The notes under the pieces are model-generated. The model made no database searches and was not told where the DNA came from. It saw only the letters and a program-made list of their open reading frames with translations. Both the position numbers and the translations under genes were made by a program. Source: Streptomyces sp. XD-27 (GTDB taxonomy: Bacteria; Actinomycetota; Actinomycetes; Streptomycetales; Streptomycetaceae). Taken from it: DNA of 64,000 nucleotides. The stretch's first letter is position 1. Each line of letters opens with the position of its first letter. Shown here one piece after another: positions 44,938-54,653 of the stretch. Location of the stretch: positions 2,356,001 through 2,420,000 of the forward strand of contig NZ_CP130713.1 of NCBI RefSeq assembly GCF_030553055.1, in the 5' to 3' direction.

Positions 44938-47900
44938 TCAGTCCTCCGCGGGGGCCGCGGCCGCCGCGGTCTTCTTGGCGGCCGACTTCTTCGCGGTCGA
45001 CTTCTTCGTCGCCGTCTTCTTGGCCGTCGCCTTCTTGGCCACGGTCTTCTTCGCCGTGGTCTTCTTGGCGGCGGCCTTCTTCGCCGGGGCCTTCTTGGCG
45101 GCCTTGCGGGCCGTCTTCTTGGCCGGGGCCGCGGCCTCCGGCTCGGCCTCCGCGGCGGCCTCCGGCTCGGGCGCGCTCACCGGCTCCGGCTCCGCCGTCG
45201 GCGCCGTGCCGACGACCACCACCGCGGCCTCCTCGGCCCCCGTCGGCGAGCCCGCCGGGGCCGTGGCCTTACGGGTCACCCGGCGCCGGGCACGCGGGGC
45301 GGGCTCGGCCGCCGGGGCCTCGGCCTCAGCCGGGGCCGCGGCCGCAGGAGCCTCGGCCGGGGCCTCCTCGGGCGCCTGGCCGTCGGGCAGCGGAGCCTTC
45401 GGCTCCTCCGCCGGGACCACGACGACCGGCTCCGGCTGCGCGGCCGCCTTCGGCGAGCCCGCGGGGGCGGAGACCTTGCGGGTCGCCCGGCGGCGCGTAC
45501 GGCCACGGGTGGCGGCCGCCTCCGCTTCCGCCGCGCTGCTGTACAGCTCCTCGTCCGGGGCGAACGCCGGCTCGGGCAGCGCCTTGGGCTCCGCCACCTC
45601 GGCGGCCACCTCCGCCGCCGTCTCCGCCGCGACCTCCACCGCCTCCGCGGCGGTCTCGGTCACGGCCTCCACGACCTGCTCGGCCTCGGCCTGCCGCTCG
45701 CCGCCCCGCTTCTTCTTGCGCTTGCCGCCACCGCCGACCGCCGAAGGCTGGTCCATGTGGACGATCACGCCGCGGCCGTTGCAGTGCACACACGACTCGG
45801 AGAAGGACTCCAGCAGCCCCTGGCCGACCCGCTTGCGGGTCATCTGGACCAGGCCCAGCGAGGTGACCTCGGCCACCTGGTGCTTCGTACGGTCCCGGCC
45901 CAGGCACTCCAGCAGCCGCCGCAGCACCAGGTCCCGGTTGGACTCCAGCACCATGTCGATGAAGTCGATCACGATGATGCCGCCGAGGTCGCGCAGCCGC
46001 AGCTGGCGCACGATCTCCTCGGCCGCCTCCAGGTTGTTCCTGGTGACCGTCTCCTCCAGGTTGCCGCCCTGGCCGGTGAACTTGCCGGTGTTGACGTCGA
46101 CCACGACCATCGCCTCGGTCCGGTCGATGACGAGCGAGCCGCCGCTGGGCAGCCAGACCTTGCGGTCCAGCGCCTTCATCAGCTGCTCGTCGATCCGGTA
46201 CGTGGCGAAGACGTCGACGTCCGAGGTCCACCGCTGCAGGCGGTCGGCGAGGTCCGGCGCGACGTGCGAGACGTACCCGTGGATGGTCTCCCACGCGTCG
46301 TCACCGCTCACGATGACCTTGGAGAAGTCCTCGTTGAAGATGTCGCGGACGACCCGGACGGTCATGTCCGGCTCGCCGTACAGCAGCGTCGGGGCGCCGC
46401 CGTTCTTCGCCTTCTTCTGGATCTCCTCCCACTGCGCCTGCAGCCGGCTGACGTCGCGGGCCAGCTCCTCCTCGCTCGCGCCCTCGGCGGCGGTGCGGAC
46501 GATGACGCCCGCGTCCTCGGGGACGATCTTCTTGAGGATCTGCTTCAGGCGCGCCCGCTCGGTGTCCGGCAGCTTGCGGCTGATGCCGGTCATCGAGCCC
46601 TCGGGCACGTACACCAGGTAGCGGCCGGGGAGGGAGACCTGGCTGGTGAGCCGGGCGCCCTTGTGGCCGATCGGGTCCTTGGTGACCTGGACCAGGACGG
46701 ACTGCCCGGACTTCAGGGCGGTCTCGATCCGCCGCGGCCCGTTGGCGAGCCCCAGCGCCTCGAAGTTCACCTCGCCCGCGTACAGCACGGCGTTGCGGCC
46801 CTTGCCGATGTCGACGAACGCGGCCTCCATCGACGGCAGCACGTTCTGGACCTTGCCCAGATAGACGTTGCCGACGTAAGAGGTCGCCTGCTCCTTGTTG
46901 ACGAAGTGCTCGACGAGGACGTTGTCCTCCAGCACGCCGATCTGGGTGCGCTCGCCGCTCTGGCGTACGACCATCACCCGCTCGACGGCCTCCCGGCGGG
47001 CCAGGAACTCCGCCTCGGTGATGATCGGCACCCGGCGGCGGCCCTGCTCGCGGCCCTCCCGGCGGCGCTGCTTCTTCGCCTCCAGACGGGTCGAGCCCTT
47101 GATCGACTGGACCTCGTCGGACGGCTCGGGCTTCGGCCGTGGCTCGCGGACCTTGACGACCGTACGGACGCCCTCCTCCTCGGCGGCCTCGGCCTCCACC
47201 GCCTCACCGCTGCGACGGCGACGGCGACGGCGGCGACGGCTGCTGCTGGAGCCGGCCCCGGCGGCGGCCTCCTCCTCGCCGGCCTCCTCGGCCTCGGGCT
47301 CGCCGCCCTCGGCGGCCTCCTCGGCCTCTTCCTCGGCGGCGTACCCCTCGCCCTCGGCCTCGGCGGCCTCGCCACGACGGCGGCGGCGGCCACCACGGCG
47401 ACGACGGCGCGACGGGCGCTCGCCCGCCTCCTCGTCCCCGTGCTCGGCCTCGGCGGCCTCCTCGGCCTCCTCCTCGACGGGCTCGGCGACCTCGGTGGTC
47501 TCCTCGGCCTCGACATGGTCCTCGACCGGCTCACCGCGGCGGCGGCGACGGCGACGGCCACCTGTCGCGGCGGGCCGCAGCTGCTCCTCGTCCTCCGGCT
47601 CCTCAGCGGCCACGTCGGCCGCCTCGGCGGCGGCAGCGGCGGCCGCGGTCTCCGGCGTCTGGAACATCGGCTCGGTGAACACCGGCGCCTGGAACACGGC
47701 GCTCGGCGGGCGCACGGCGCGCCGACGGGTCCGGGCCGGGGCCTGCGGCTCGACGGCCTCGGTCTCGCCCTTGGCCTCGGCCTTCTTGGACTCGCCCTTG
47801 GCCTTGGCCTTGGCTTCGGCCTTGGCTTCGGCGATACCAGTGGTGCCGGGCGCGGTGGCGGTGACGGCGGTGTCGGCCGGTCCGGCGACCCCGGCCGTAG

Positions 47901-48948
47901 CGGCGGGCTGGACCGCGGGCTCCTCGGGGGCGGCCGCGGCGGCCTTGCGGGTGGCACGGCGGCGGGTGCGGCGCCCGGCGGCCTCCGGCGCGGCGGTCTC
48001 TGCCGCGGGCTCCTCGGCGACCGCGGGCGCGGCCTCGGGTTCGGCCGACGGCTCGGCCGCGGGTGCCTCAGCAGCGGCGGCCTCGGGGGCACCGGCGGGA
48101 GCGGTCACCACACGCGTGGCCCGACGGCGGGTACGCGCGGGCTTCGCCTCGGCAACGGGCTCGCTCGGGGCGGCCGCGACGGGCTCGGCGACGGTCTGTG
48201 CGGCCTGGGCCGGCTCGGCCTCGTCCGCCGCGCGCGGCGCACCGGCCGGAGCGGTCGCCTTACGGGTGGCACGACGGCGCGTACGGGCAGGCTTCTCCTC
48301 GGCGGCGGGCTCGGCCTCGGCCACCGGCTCGGCCGCGGACTCCACCTCGGCCACCGGTTCGACGGCGGCGACGGGCTCGGCGGCCGCGGGCGCACCGGCG
48401 GGAGCGGTCGCCTTACGGGTGGCACGACGGCGCGTACGCGCGGGCTTCTCCTCGGCAGCGGGCTCGGCGGCGACCGGCTCGGGCACGGCCGACTCGGACA
48501 CCGCCGCCTCCGCGGCGACCGGCTCGGCGGCCGCGGGCGCACCGGCCGGGGCCGTCGCCTTACGGGTCGCACGACGGCGCGTACGCGCGGGCTTCTCCTC
48601 GGCAGCGGGCTCGGCCGACTCGGCCGCCACCTGCTCCGCGGGCGACACGGCGGCGGCCTCGGCCGCCTCGGTCTCCTCCTCGGCCTCGGCGGCAGGTGCC
48701 TCGTCGGCGAGCTGCGCCGTCGGTATGGCCGGGGCCGCGGCCGCGGTCACTTCCGCGGCTTCGTCACGCACCGTGCCGGCCGGCGGACCGGCCGGGCGCG
48801 TCGCCGCCCGGCGGCGACGGCGCGGCGGCAGGGTGTCACTGGGGCTGTTGTTCTCAGTTCCGGCGGCGGGGGCGGCAGCGCTCGGCGCGGCCTGCTCCTG
48901 CGTTTCCGTCCGGTCCTGAGTCTCGTTGGGCTCAGTTGGTTCGAGCAT
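44938..48948 (-). CDS. rne: Ribonuclease E/G with long repetitive arms
   Basis: A 1336-residue endoribonuclease for mRNA decay and rRNA processing. The catalytic core spans about 636-1065. It contains the S1 region with NVLPSMEAAFVDIGKGRNAV, the metal-site segment VVVDVNTGKFTGQGGNLEET near 949, and the zinc-link CVHCNGRG near 1053. Both arms are Ala/Glu/Pro-rich and carry about eight copies of an RTRRRATRKATAPAG-type block, plus Arg tracts before the core. The C-terminus ends in AKK repeats. Streptomycete RNase E is known to have such arms, which bind polynucleotide phosphorylase. The start is the ATG at 48948 (MLEPTEPNETQ). Confidence 0.96.
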   Translation of the reverse strand: MLEPTEPNETQDRTETQEQAAPSAAAPAAGTENNSPSDTLPPRRRRRAATRPAGPPAGTVRDEAAEVTAAAAPAIPTAQLADEAPAAEAEEETEAAEAAAVSPAEQVAAESAEPAAEEKPARTRRRATRKATAPAGAPAAAEPVAAEAAVSESAVPEPVAAEPAAEEKPARTRRRATRKATAPAGAPAAAEPVAAVEPVAEVESAAEPVAEAEPAAEEKPARTRRRATRKATAPAGAPRAADEAEPAQAAQTVAEPVAAAPSEPVAEAKPARTRRRATRVVTAPAGAPEAAAAEAPAAEPSAEPEAAPAVAEEPAAETAAPEAAGRRTRRRATRKAAAAAPEEPAVQPAATAGVAGPADTAVTATAPGTTGIAEAKAEAKAKAKGESKKAEAKGETEAVEPQAPARTRRRAVRPPSAVFQAPVFTEPMFQTPETAAAAAAAEAADVAAEEPEDEEQLRPAATGGRRRRRRRGEPVEDHVEAEETTEVAEPVEEEAEEAAEAEHGDEEAGERPSRRRRRGGRRRRRGEAAEAEGEGYAAEEEAEEAAEGGEPEAEEAGEEEAAAGAGSSSSRRRRRRRRRSGEAVEAEAAEEEGVRTVVKVREPRPKPEPSDEVQSIKGSTRLEAKKQRRREGREQGRRRVPIITEAEFLARREAVERVMVVRQSGERTQIGVLEDNVLVEHFVNKEQATSYVGNVYLGKVQNVLPSMEAAFVDIGKGRNAVLYAGEVNFEALGLANGPRRIETALKSGQSVLVQVTKDPIGHKGARLTSQVSLPGRYLVYVPEGSMTGISRKLPDTERARLKQILKKIVPEDAGVIVRTAAEGASEEELARDVSRLQAQWEEIQKKAKNGGAPTLLYGEPDMTVRVVRDIFNEDFSKVIVSGDDAWETIHGYVSHVAPDLADRLQRWTSDVDVFATYRIDEQLMKALDRKVWLPSGGSLVIDRTEAMVVVDVNTGKFTGQGGNLEETVTRNNLEAAEEIVRQLRLRDLGGIIVIDFIDMVLESNRDLVLRRLLECLGRDRTKHQVAEVTSLGLVQMTRKRVGQGLLESFSESCVHCNGRGVIVHMDQPSAVGGGGKRKKKRGGERQAEAEQVVEAVTETAAEAVEVAAETAAEVAAEVAEPKALPEPAFAPDEELYSSAAEAEAAATRGRTRRRATRKVSAPAGSPKAAAQPEPVVVVPAEEPKAPLPDGQAPEEAPAEAPAAAAPAEAEAPAAEPAPRARRRVTRKATAPAGSPTGAEEAAVVVVGTAPTAEPEPVSAPEPEAAAEAEPEAAAPAKKTARKAAKKAPAKKAAAKKTTAKKTVAKKATAKKTATKKSTAKKSAAKKTAAAAAPAED

Positions 48949-49167
48949 GCGGGCGGTTCTCCCGTCACGCTCCCGGGCGCCGCGTCCGGTTCCGGTCGGG
49001 CACCGCGTGATGAGTGCGGTACCGCCGTCCGGGGCGCGTGCGCCGCTCGGGAGCTGTTGTCTCGCTCGTCGGCCCCGACTCTGCGGCACCGGCGAAAGTC
49101 TCCTGGTCAGTGCGCCTGCCGGACCCGGGTGGCTCCCTGGTGCTTCGGCGGCGCGTCGACGACGGCC
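48949..49167 (-). other. 5' region of the RNase E/G gene
   Basis: A GC-rich spacer of 219 bases between the DUF2344 gene and rne. No gene or clear promoter was seen. In other bacteria rne leaders are targets of self-cleavage; that is not tested here. Confidence 0.3.
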
Positions 49168-49962
49168 CTACGCGGAACCTTCCGGCGCTCCTCCGCGAGT
49201 GGGCGGTACGCCCGTCGCGGCGGTCAGGCCGACGGCCATGGCGGCCGGGACTGCCTCGCGGTCGGGTGCGAGCGGGTCGGTCACCGTGCCGGTCTCCTCA
49301 TCGAGCAGCCCCTGCGCCAGCCTGGTCACCGCTGCGGGGACCGGCGGCGCCAGGTCGGCCGTAGCGCGGAGGCCGGACAGGACGTCGTCGGGTCGCACGG
49401 CAGGTGTCACATGCCGTACAACCAGCCGCAGTATCGCACAGGCACCGCCGCCGGGCCTATCGCCCGCGGGGGCCGACGCCTCGAGGCGGGCCACCGCGGC
49501 GCGGGTGTCGAAGGTCCGCAACCCGTTTTTCGTGCGGCGCTCGACCTCGACGGTCTCGGCCGCGAGAAACGCGGCGACGGCCTTTTCCGCCTCGGCGGGT
49601 TCGACCCCGTCCAGCCGGAGCTCCCAGACGGACGCCTGGAGCCGGTCGGCCAGACCCGACGTGCGGGCCTCCACGGCCTCGGTGATGTCGAGACCGGCGG
49701 GCAGCGACTCGTCGAGGAGCGCGCGCAGCGTGTCGGGCTCGCGCGCCTCGGTGAGCTGGATCTCCAGATACTCGGCCTCGCTGCCGGTGCCGGTGGGTGC
49801 GGCATTGGCGTACGACACCTTGGGATGCGGGGTGAAGCCGGCCGAGTACGCCATGGGCACCTCGGCACGACGCAACGCCCGCTCGAAGGCGCGCTGGAAG
49901 TCGCGGTGGCTGGTGAACCGGAGGCGGCCGCGCTTGGTGTAGCGCAGTCGGATGCGCTGCAC
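49168..49962 (-). CDS. TIGR03936/DUF2344 family radical-SAM-linked protein
   Basis: A 264-residue protein starting MQRIRLRYTKRGRLRFTSHRDFQRAFERAL, the clear family N-terminus. It usually accompanies, or is fused to, a TIGR03960-type radical SAM protein; that partner is encoded two genes upstream. A GTG at 49962 is the only standard start; a CTG at about 50001 would add about 13 residues (GKRQPEGPPPAPA). Its function is unknown, perhaps RNA-related given its steady place next to rne. Confidence 0.9.
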   Translation of the reverse strand: MQRIRLRYTKRGRLRFTSHRDFQRAFERALRRAEVPMAYSAGFTPHPKVSYANAAPTGTGSEAEYLEIQLTEAREPDTLRALLDESLPAGLDITEAVEARTSGLADRLQASVWELRLDGVEPAEAEKAVAAFLAAETVEVERRTKNGLRTFDTRAAVARLEASAPAGDRPGGGACAILRLVVRHVTPAVRPDDVLSGLRATADLAPPVPAAVTRLAQGLLDEETGTVTDPLAPDREAVPAAMAVGLTAATGVPPTRGGAPEGSA

Positions 49963-50103
49963 CGCCGGAGCGGGTGGCGGGCCTTCGGGCTGTCGCTTGC
50001 CCAGTGTCGTTCAGTCCTTCGTGAGTGCCGTCGTACTGCTACCTAGAGTACGTGTCTCCGGCCGGTCGAGTTCCCGCCGGGCTCTGCGGGCCCGAGGCGC
50101 CCG

Positions 50104-50850
50104 TCACCGGGGCGAGCCGAACAGTGCCCTGCGTACCTGCCGCAGCGCCTCCCGTACGGCCCGCGCGACCGGGCGCCACAGGTAGTCGCGGACCGCGGTG
50201 AGCACAGGGCGCACCAGGGCGCGCCAGATCCACCCGAGCGGGATCACCACGAGCCGGCGGAACACCGTGCTGACGCAGGTCCACAGGAAGCGGCTGACGT
50301 GTCCGGCGATCCGCCAGGCCCAACCGAACACCGCGCCGACGGCACGGACGACCGGTCCCAGGACGTACCGCCACAGCGCGGCGAGCGGCACCACGATCGT
50401 GTACCGCACGACGAAGGCGATCACGGTCCAGATACCGCGCAGCACCCAGAGGACGGCATGCCCGATGGGGGTCAGGACGTACCGGTAGAAGGCGGCGGCC
50501 GGTACCACGATCAGGTACCGCAGCAGCCAGGCCAGTCCCCTCCCGATGGGGGTGAGCAGCACGCGGTAGAGCCACTGGGCCGGGATGACCAGCAGATAGC
50601 GCAGCAACCAGCTGATCGGGATGACCACGAAGGTCACCAGCAGCCAGCGCAGCGCACGGCCGATGGGCCTCAGCACCCAGCGGTACAGGGCCCGGCAGCA
50701 GGCGGTGAGGGCGTCCCACAGGAGGCGGATGGGTACGACGATGATCAGCGCCACGATCTGGACGGGCAGCCGGATCGCCTTGGTCAGGCACCCCTCCCCG
50801 GGTTCCTGGCGGTGCGGCCTGTGCGGTGTTGCTGTCGTGTACCCGTCCAT
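50104..50850 (-). CDS. Repeat-built polytopic membrane protein
   Basis: A 248-residue protein. After a short polar start (MDGYTTATPHRPHRQEPGEG) almost the whole chain is hydrophobic with Arg/Trp/Tyr. It is built from repeats such as LYRWVLRPIGRALRWLL, LYRVLLTPIGRGLAWLL, FYRYVLTPIGHAVLWVL and LWRYVLGPVVRAVGAVF, each with a following VVP or VIP. About 5-7 membrane-embedded helices are likely. It separates the DUF2344 gene from its radical SAM partner. No function is known. Confidence 0.78.
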   Translation of the reverse strand: MDGYTTATPHRPHRQEPGEGCLTKAIRLPVQIVALIIVVPIRLLWDALTACCRALYRWVLRPIGRALRWLLVTFVVIPISWLLRYLLVIPAQWLYRVLLTPIGRGLAWLLRYLIVVPAAAFYRYVLTPIGHAVLWVLRGIWTVIAFVVRYTIVVPLAALWRYVLGPVVRAVGAVFGWAWRIAGHVSRFLWTCVSTVFRRLVVIPLGWIWRALVRPVLTAVRDYLWRPVARAVREALRQVRRALFGSPR

Positions 50851-50935
50851 CCGGGGAAGCGTATCGCCCGCCGAAACAGCGAACGGCCCCGGCCACGGTG
50901 ATACCGCGACCAGGGCCGTCTCGCGAACTACCGCG

Positions 50936-52861
50936 CTACTTGACGACCGTCAGCGGCAGCAGCTTCTTGCCGGTGGGGCCGATCTGGATGTGCGTGTCCA
51001 TCTGCGGGCAGACGCCGCAGTCGAAGCACGGGGTCCAGCGGCAGTCCTCGACCTCGGTCTCGTCCAGCGCGTCCTGCCAGTCCTCCCAGAGCCAGTCCTT
51101 GTCCAGACCGGAGTCCAGGTGGTCCCAGGGCAGAACCTCCTCGTAGGTGCGCTCGCGGGTGGTGTACCAGTCGACGTCCAGCCCGAACTCGGGCAGCGTC
51201 TTTCCGGCGCACTCCATCCAGCGGTCGTAGGAGAAGTGCTCACGCCAGCCGTCGAAGCGGCCGCCGTCCTCGTAGACGGCGCGGATGACCGCGCCGATCC
51301 GCCGGTCGCCGCGCGACAGCAGGCCCTCGACGATGCCCGGCTTGCCGTCGTGGTAGCGGAAGCCGATGGAGCGGCCGTACTTCTTGTCGCCGCGGATCTT
51401 GTCCCGCAGCTTCTCCAGCCGGGCGTCGGTCTCCTCCGCGGACAGCTGCGGCGCCCACTGGAACGGGGTGTGCGGCTTGGGGACGAAGCCGCCGATCGAC
51501 ACCGTGCAGCGGATGTCGTTGGACCTGGACACCTCGCGGCCCTTGGCGATGACCTTGATCGCCATGTCGGCGATCTGGAGGACGTCCTCGTCGGTCTCGG
51601 TGGGCAGGCCGCACATGAAGTACAGCTTCACCTGCCGCCAGCCGTTGCCGTAGGCGGTGGCCACGGTCCGGATCAGGTCCTCTTCCGAGACCATCTTGTT
51701 GATGACCTTGCGGATGCGCTCGGAGCCGCCCTCGGGGGCGAAGGTGAGTCCGGACCGGCGCCCGTTGCGGGTCAGCTCGTTGGCCAGGTCGATGTTGAAG
51801 GCGTCGACGCGGGTGGACGGGAGGGACAGGCCGATCTTGTCCTCCTCGTACCGGTCGGCCAGGCCCTTGGCGACGTCGCCGATCTCGCTGTGGTCGGCGG
51901 AGGACAGGGAGAGCAGGCCGACCTCCTCGAAGCCGGTCGCCTTGAGGCCCTTGTCGACCATCTCGCCGATGCCGGTGATGCTGCGCTCGCGCACCGGGCG
52001 GGTGATCATGCCCGCCTGGCAGAAGCGGCAGCCGCGGGTGCAGCCGCGGAAGATCTCGACGGACATCCGCTCGTGGACGGTCTCCGCGAGCGGGACGAGG
52101 GGCTGCTTCGGGTACGGCCACTCGTCGAGGTCCATGACGGTGTGCTTGGACACGCGCCACGGGACGCCGGAGCGGTTCGGCACGACGCGGCCGATGCGGC
52201 CGTCGGGCAGGTACTCGACGTCGTAGAAGCCGGGGATGTACACCGAGCCGGTCTTCGCGAGGCGGAGGAGCAGCTCCTCGCGGCCGCCCGGCCTGCCCTC
52301 GGCCTTCCAGGCGCGGATGATCTCGGTGATCTCCAGGACGGCCTGCTCGCCGTCGCCGATGACCGCGGCGTCGATGAAGTCCGCGATCGGCTCGGGGTTG
52401 AAGGCGGCGTGGCCGCCGGCGAGGACGATCGGGTCGTCGATCGTGCGGTCCGCCGCGTTGAGCGGGATGCCGGCCAGGTCCAGGGCCGTGAGCATGTTGG
52501 TGTAGCCGAGCTCGGTGGAGAAGCTCAGGCCGAGGACGTCGAACGCCTTCACGGGCCGGTGGCTGTCCACGGTGAACTGCGGCACGCCGTGCTCGCGCAT
52601 CAGCGCTTCGAGGTCCGGCCAGACGCTGTAGGTGCGCTCGGCGAGCACGCCCTCGCGCTCGTTGAGGACCTCGTAAAGGATCATGACGCCCTGGTTGGGC
52701 AGCCCGACCTCGTACGCGTCGGGGTACATGAGCGCCCAGCGGACGTCGCACTCGTCCCACGGCTTGACCGTGGAGTTGAGCTCACCGCCTACGTACTGGA
52801 TCGGCTTCTGCACATGCGGGAGCAGGGCCTCAAGCTGTGGGAAGACCGACTCGACAGACAT
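50936..52861 (-). CDS. TIGR03960 family B12-binding-like radical SAM protein
   Basis: A 641-residue protein. The N-terminal part carries a B12-binding-like region (LMYPDAYEVGLPNQGVMILYEVLN). The radical SAM cluster motif FRGCTRGCRFCQAGM is near residues 274-285. The C-terminal region ends with a cysteine-rich CFDCGVCPQMDTH. The start MSVESVFPQLE at 52861 has GAAGG 10 bases before. The family pairs with DUF2344 proteins in many phyla. Its substrate is unknown. Confidence 0.92.
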   Translation of the reverse strand: MSVESVFPQLEALLPHVQKPIQYVGGELNSTVKPWDECDVRWALMYPDAYEVGLPNQGVMILYEVLNEREGVLAERTYSVWPDLEALMREHGVPQFTVDSHRPVKAFDVLGLSFSTELGYTNMLTALDLAGIPLNAADRTIDDPIVLAGGHAAFNPEPIADFIDAAVIGDGEQAVLEITEIIRAWKAEGRPGGREELLLRLAKTGSVYIPGFYDVEYLPDGRIGRVVPNRSGVPWRVSKHTVMDLDEWPYPKQPLVPLAETVHERMSVEIFRGCTRGCRFCQAGMITRPVRERSITGIGEMVDKGLKATGFEEVGLLSLSSADHSEIGDVAKGLADRYEEDKIGLSLPSTRVDAFNIDLANELTRNGRRSGLTFAPEGGSERIRKVINKMVSEEDLIRTVATAYGNGWRQVKLYFMCGLPTETDEDVLQIADMAIKVIAKGREVSRSNDIRCTVSIGGFVPKPHTPFQWAPQLSAEETDARLEKLRDKIRGDKKYGRSIGFRYHDGKPGIVEGLLSRGDRRIGAVIRAVYEDGGRFDGWREHFSYDRWMECAGKTLPEFGLDVDWYTTRERTYEEVLPWDHLDSGLDKDWLWEDWQDALDETEVEDCRWTPCFDCGVCPQMDTHIQIGPTGKKLLPLTVVK

Positions 52862-52879
52862 CGGGAGAGTTACCTTCGT

Positions 52880-52925
52880 GAGCTGGCTGGGGGCACCCCC
52901 GTCCGGGAACCGGGGGCGGGTGACC
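52880..52925. repeat. Possible divergent copy of the small GC-rich repeat
   Basis: CTGGGGGCACCCCC followed by GTCCGGGA and CCGGGGG resembles in part, in inverse order, the 34-bp repeat at 2695 and 61824. It sits between a gene start and the convergent-side CHAD gene stop. Weak similarity. Confidence 0.3.
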
Positions 52926-52970
52926 CTCAAGCGTACCCGGCCCGGCGGCATACCCCGCACGGCGAGCAGT

Positions 52971-54584
52971 TCACCCGCGCAGCGCCTTGCGAAGCTTCGG
53001 CGCGGAGGCCGCCTCCCACGCCCCGGGCAGTTCGCGTTCGTCCGCCGCCGCGCGGGACTCCTCGCGTCCGTACATCACCCCGTACGTGAAGGCGCTCTCG
53101 CCCGCGGACTGCGCCTGGGCCGCCAGGTCGGTCAGGGCCTCGCGGGCGACGACGCTGTCCTGGTGGTCGCCGAGCAGGTCCTGGAGGTCCTTGCCGTGGC
53201 GGGCGAACCGTTTCGCGGGCTTGCCGAGCACGGGGCGGGCGACCTCGGCGGCATACCGGGCGCGTTTGGCCGCCTTGCGGGCGTCGTGGAAGGCCGGGTC
53301 GCGATCGGGCCCTGGCGGGGCGTCGAGGGCGGTGGCGATCCGGCCGGCCAGCCGCTCGTACTCGCGCAGCACCGTCTTGCGGATCACCTTCCGCGGCTTC
53401 CGGCTCGCGGCGGCCAGCAGCGGCGGGTCGGCGGCCAGCGCGTCGAGGGTGTCGAGCAGGGCCCGGTAGCGGTCGCCGTCCAGGACGGTGGCGATCTGCT
53501 GCCGGGAGCCGCTGCGGCGGGTCCGCGACCAGCTCTCGATCCGTTCGGGTACGGGGCCGACGCGCAGCGGGCCCGGCAACTCCGCGAGCCGCTCGGCCAG
53601 CCGCGCGGTGAGCACCTCCCGGTCGCGGTCCACGCCCAGTTCCCCGGCGAGCCATTTCAGCTCCTCGCCGATCGGGTCGGTGACGGCCCGGTCCAGGACG
53701 GTGCGGTAGGAGCGGAAGGCGCTGCGCAGTCGGCGGGTGGCCACCCGCATCTGGTGGACGGAGTCGGGTGCGTCGAGGCGCACGGCCGGGTCGAGAGCGA
53801 CGATGGCGGCGATCTGGTGGCGGGCGTAGGCCAGCACGACGTCACCGGCTGTGTCGGGCTCAGCCCGCCTCTGCCCCTGCGGCGCCCGCTTCGTGCCGGG
53901 CTCGGTCGTCTCGCTCCCCGACGCCTGCTGCGTACCGGGCGTGCCCGTCTCCTTCCCCGGCGCCTTCGGCACCGCCGTCGCGGCCAGCGCGTGGGCGAGC
54001 TTGGAGGCGCTGCCGGCGCGTCGCAGCCCGGCCCCGGTCAGCCGCTCCTCGATCGCGTCGAGGAGCGCGGCGTCGCGGCCCGGCGCCAGCTCCACCTCGA
54101 TCTCCGACCACAGCACCGGCTCGCCCGCGCCGGGTTCGCCGTCTTCCGGCAGGCGGCTCGCGGTGACCTGGTCGGTCGACACCTCGGCGATCAGCGCGCC
54201 GTCGGCGTCCACGAGGTGGGTGACGTCGCGTTCGGACAGCATCCGCACCACCGGGACGAGGCCGGTGCCGCGGGTGCGGGAGCGGACGAGGGCCAGCAGT
54301 TCGGGCGGCGGGGTGTCGGACAGTGGTGCGCGGATCTCGTCGCGGGTGTCCGGGCCGACCGGCAGTTTCAGGTGCCATCCGGCGTCGCCGCCTCCGGTGC
54401 GGCGGCGCAGCGTGACGCCGTCGGCCGCCAGCCGGTGCGCCGGGGTGTCGTAGTAGGTGGCGTCCAGGGTGGTGACGCCCTGGCCGACCGCGGCCGCGAC
54501 TCCGGCCACCCCGGTCAGGCCGGGGAGCGCGGCGCCGTCGGTGGCCTCGTACTTCCGCTCGATTTCCCGCACGGTGTCCGCCAT
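52971..54584 (-). CDS. CYTH and CHAD domain protein
   Basis: A 537-residue protein. The N-terminal CYTH domain begins MADTVREIERKYEATD with the ExExK-type signature (EIERK) and basic/acidic strands of the tunnel. A linker rich in Gly/Thr/Pro follows at about 205-245. The C-terminal CHAD domain has the conserved histidines and basic residues (VHQMRVATRRLRSAFRSYR, later FHDARKAAKRARYAAE). CYTH proteins act on triphosphates; CHAD binds polyphosphate. A role in polyphosphate or inorganic triphosphate metabolism is likely. Confidence 0.93.
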   Translation of the reverse strand: MADTVREIERKYEATDGAALPGLTGVAGVAAAVGQGVTTLDATYYDTPAHRLAADGVTLRRRTGGGDAGWHLKLPVGPDTRDEIRAPLSDTPPPELLALVRSRTRGTGLVPVVRMLSERDVTHLVDADGALIAEVSTDQVTASRLPEDGEPGAGEPVLWSEIEVELAPGRDAALLDAIEERLTGAGLRRAGSASKLAHALAATAVPKAPGKETGTPGTQQASGSETTEPGTKRAPQGQRRAEPDTAGDVVLAYARHQIAAIVALDPAVRLDAPDSVHQMRVATRRLRSAFRSYRTVLDRAVTDPIGEELKWLAGELGVDRDREVLTARLAERLAELPGPLRVGPVPERIESWSRTRRSGSRQQIATVLDGDRYRALLDTLDALAADPPLLAAASRKPRKVIRKTVLREYERLAGRIATALDAPPGPDRDPAFHDARKAAKRARYAAEVARPVLGKPAKRFARHGKDLQDLLGDHQDSVVAREALTDLAAQAQSAGESAFTYGVMYGREESRAAADERELPGAWEAASAPKLRKALRG

Positions 54585-54597
54585 GCCTCGAATCTAG

Positions 54598-54642
54598 TGC
54601 GCGTCGCGCCTCCCGGGCAGTCCCCGGGAGGCGCGACGCGCA
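54598..54642. terminator. 20-bp stem terminator after rodA
   Basis: The arms around GCGTCGCGCCTCCCGGG (from 54598) and CCCGGGAGGCGCGACGC (to 54642) pair perfectly over 20 bases around a 5-base loop. It lies 11 bases past the rodA stop on the minus strand and ends the mre operon. Confidence 0.85.
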
Positions 54643-54653
54643 TCTCGAACCGC

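Noticed and set aside
48090..48620. CRISPR-like regular repeats
   Set aside because: The repeats are in frame, encode an Arg-rich peptide block of RNase E, and have no unique equal-length spacers.
44929..50046. Open frame of 1705 codons on the plus strand
   Set aside because: It is the antisense shadow of rne and its neighbours. Its Leu/Arg/Gly content follows from GC-biased third positions on the other strand, and it has no recognisable domain.
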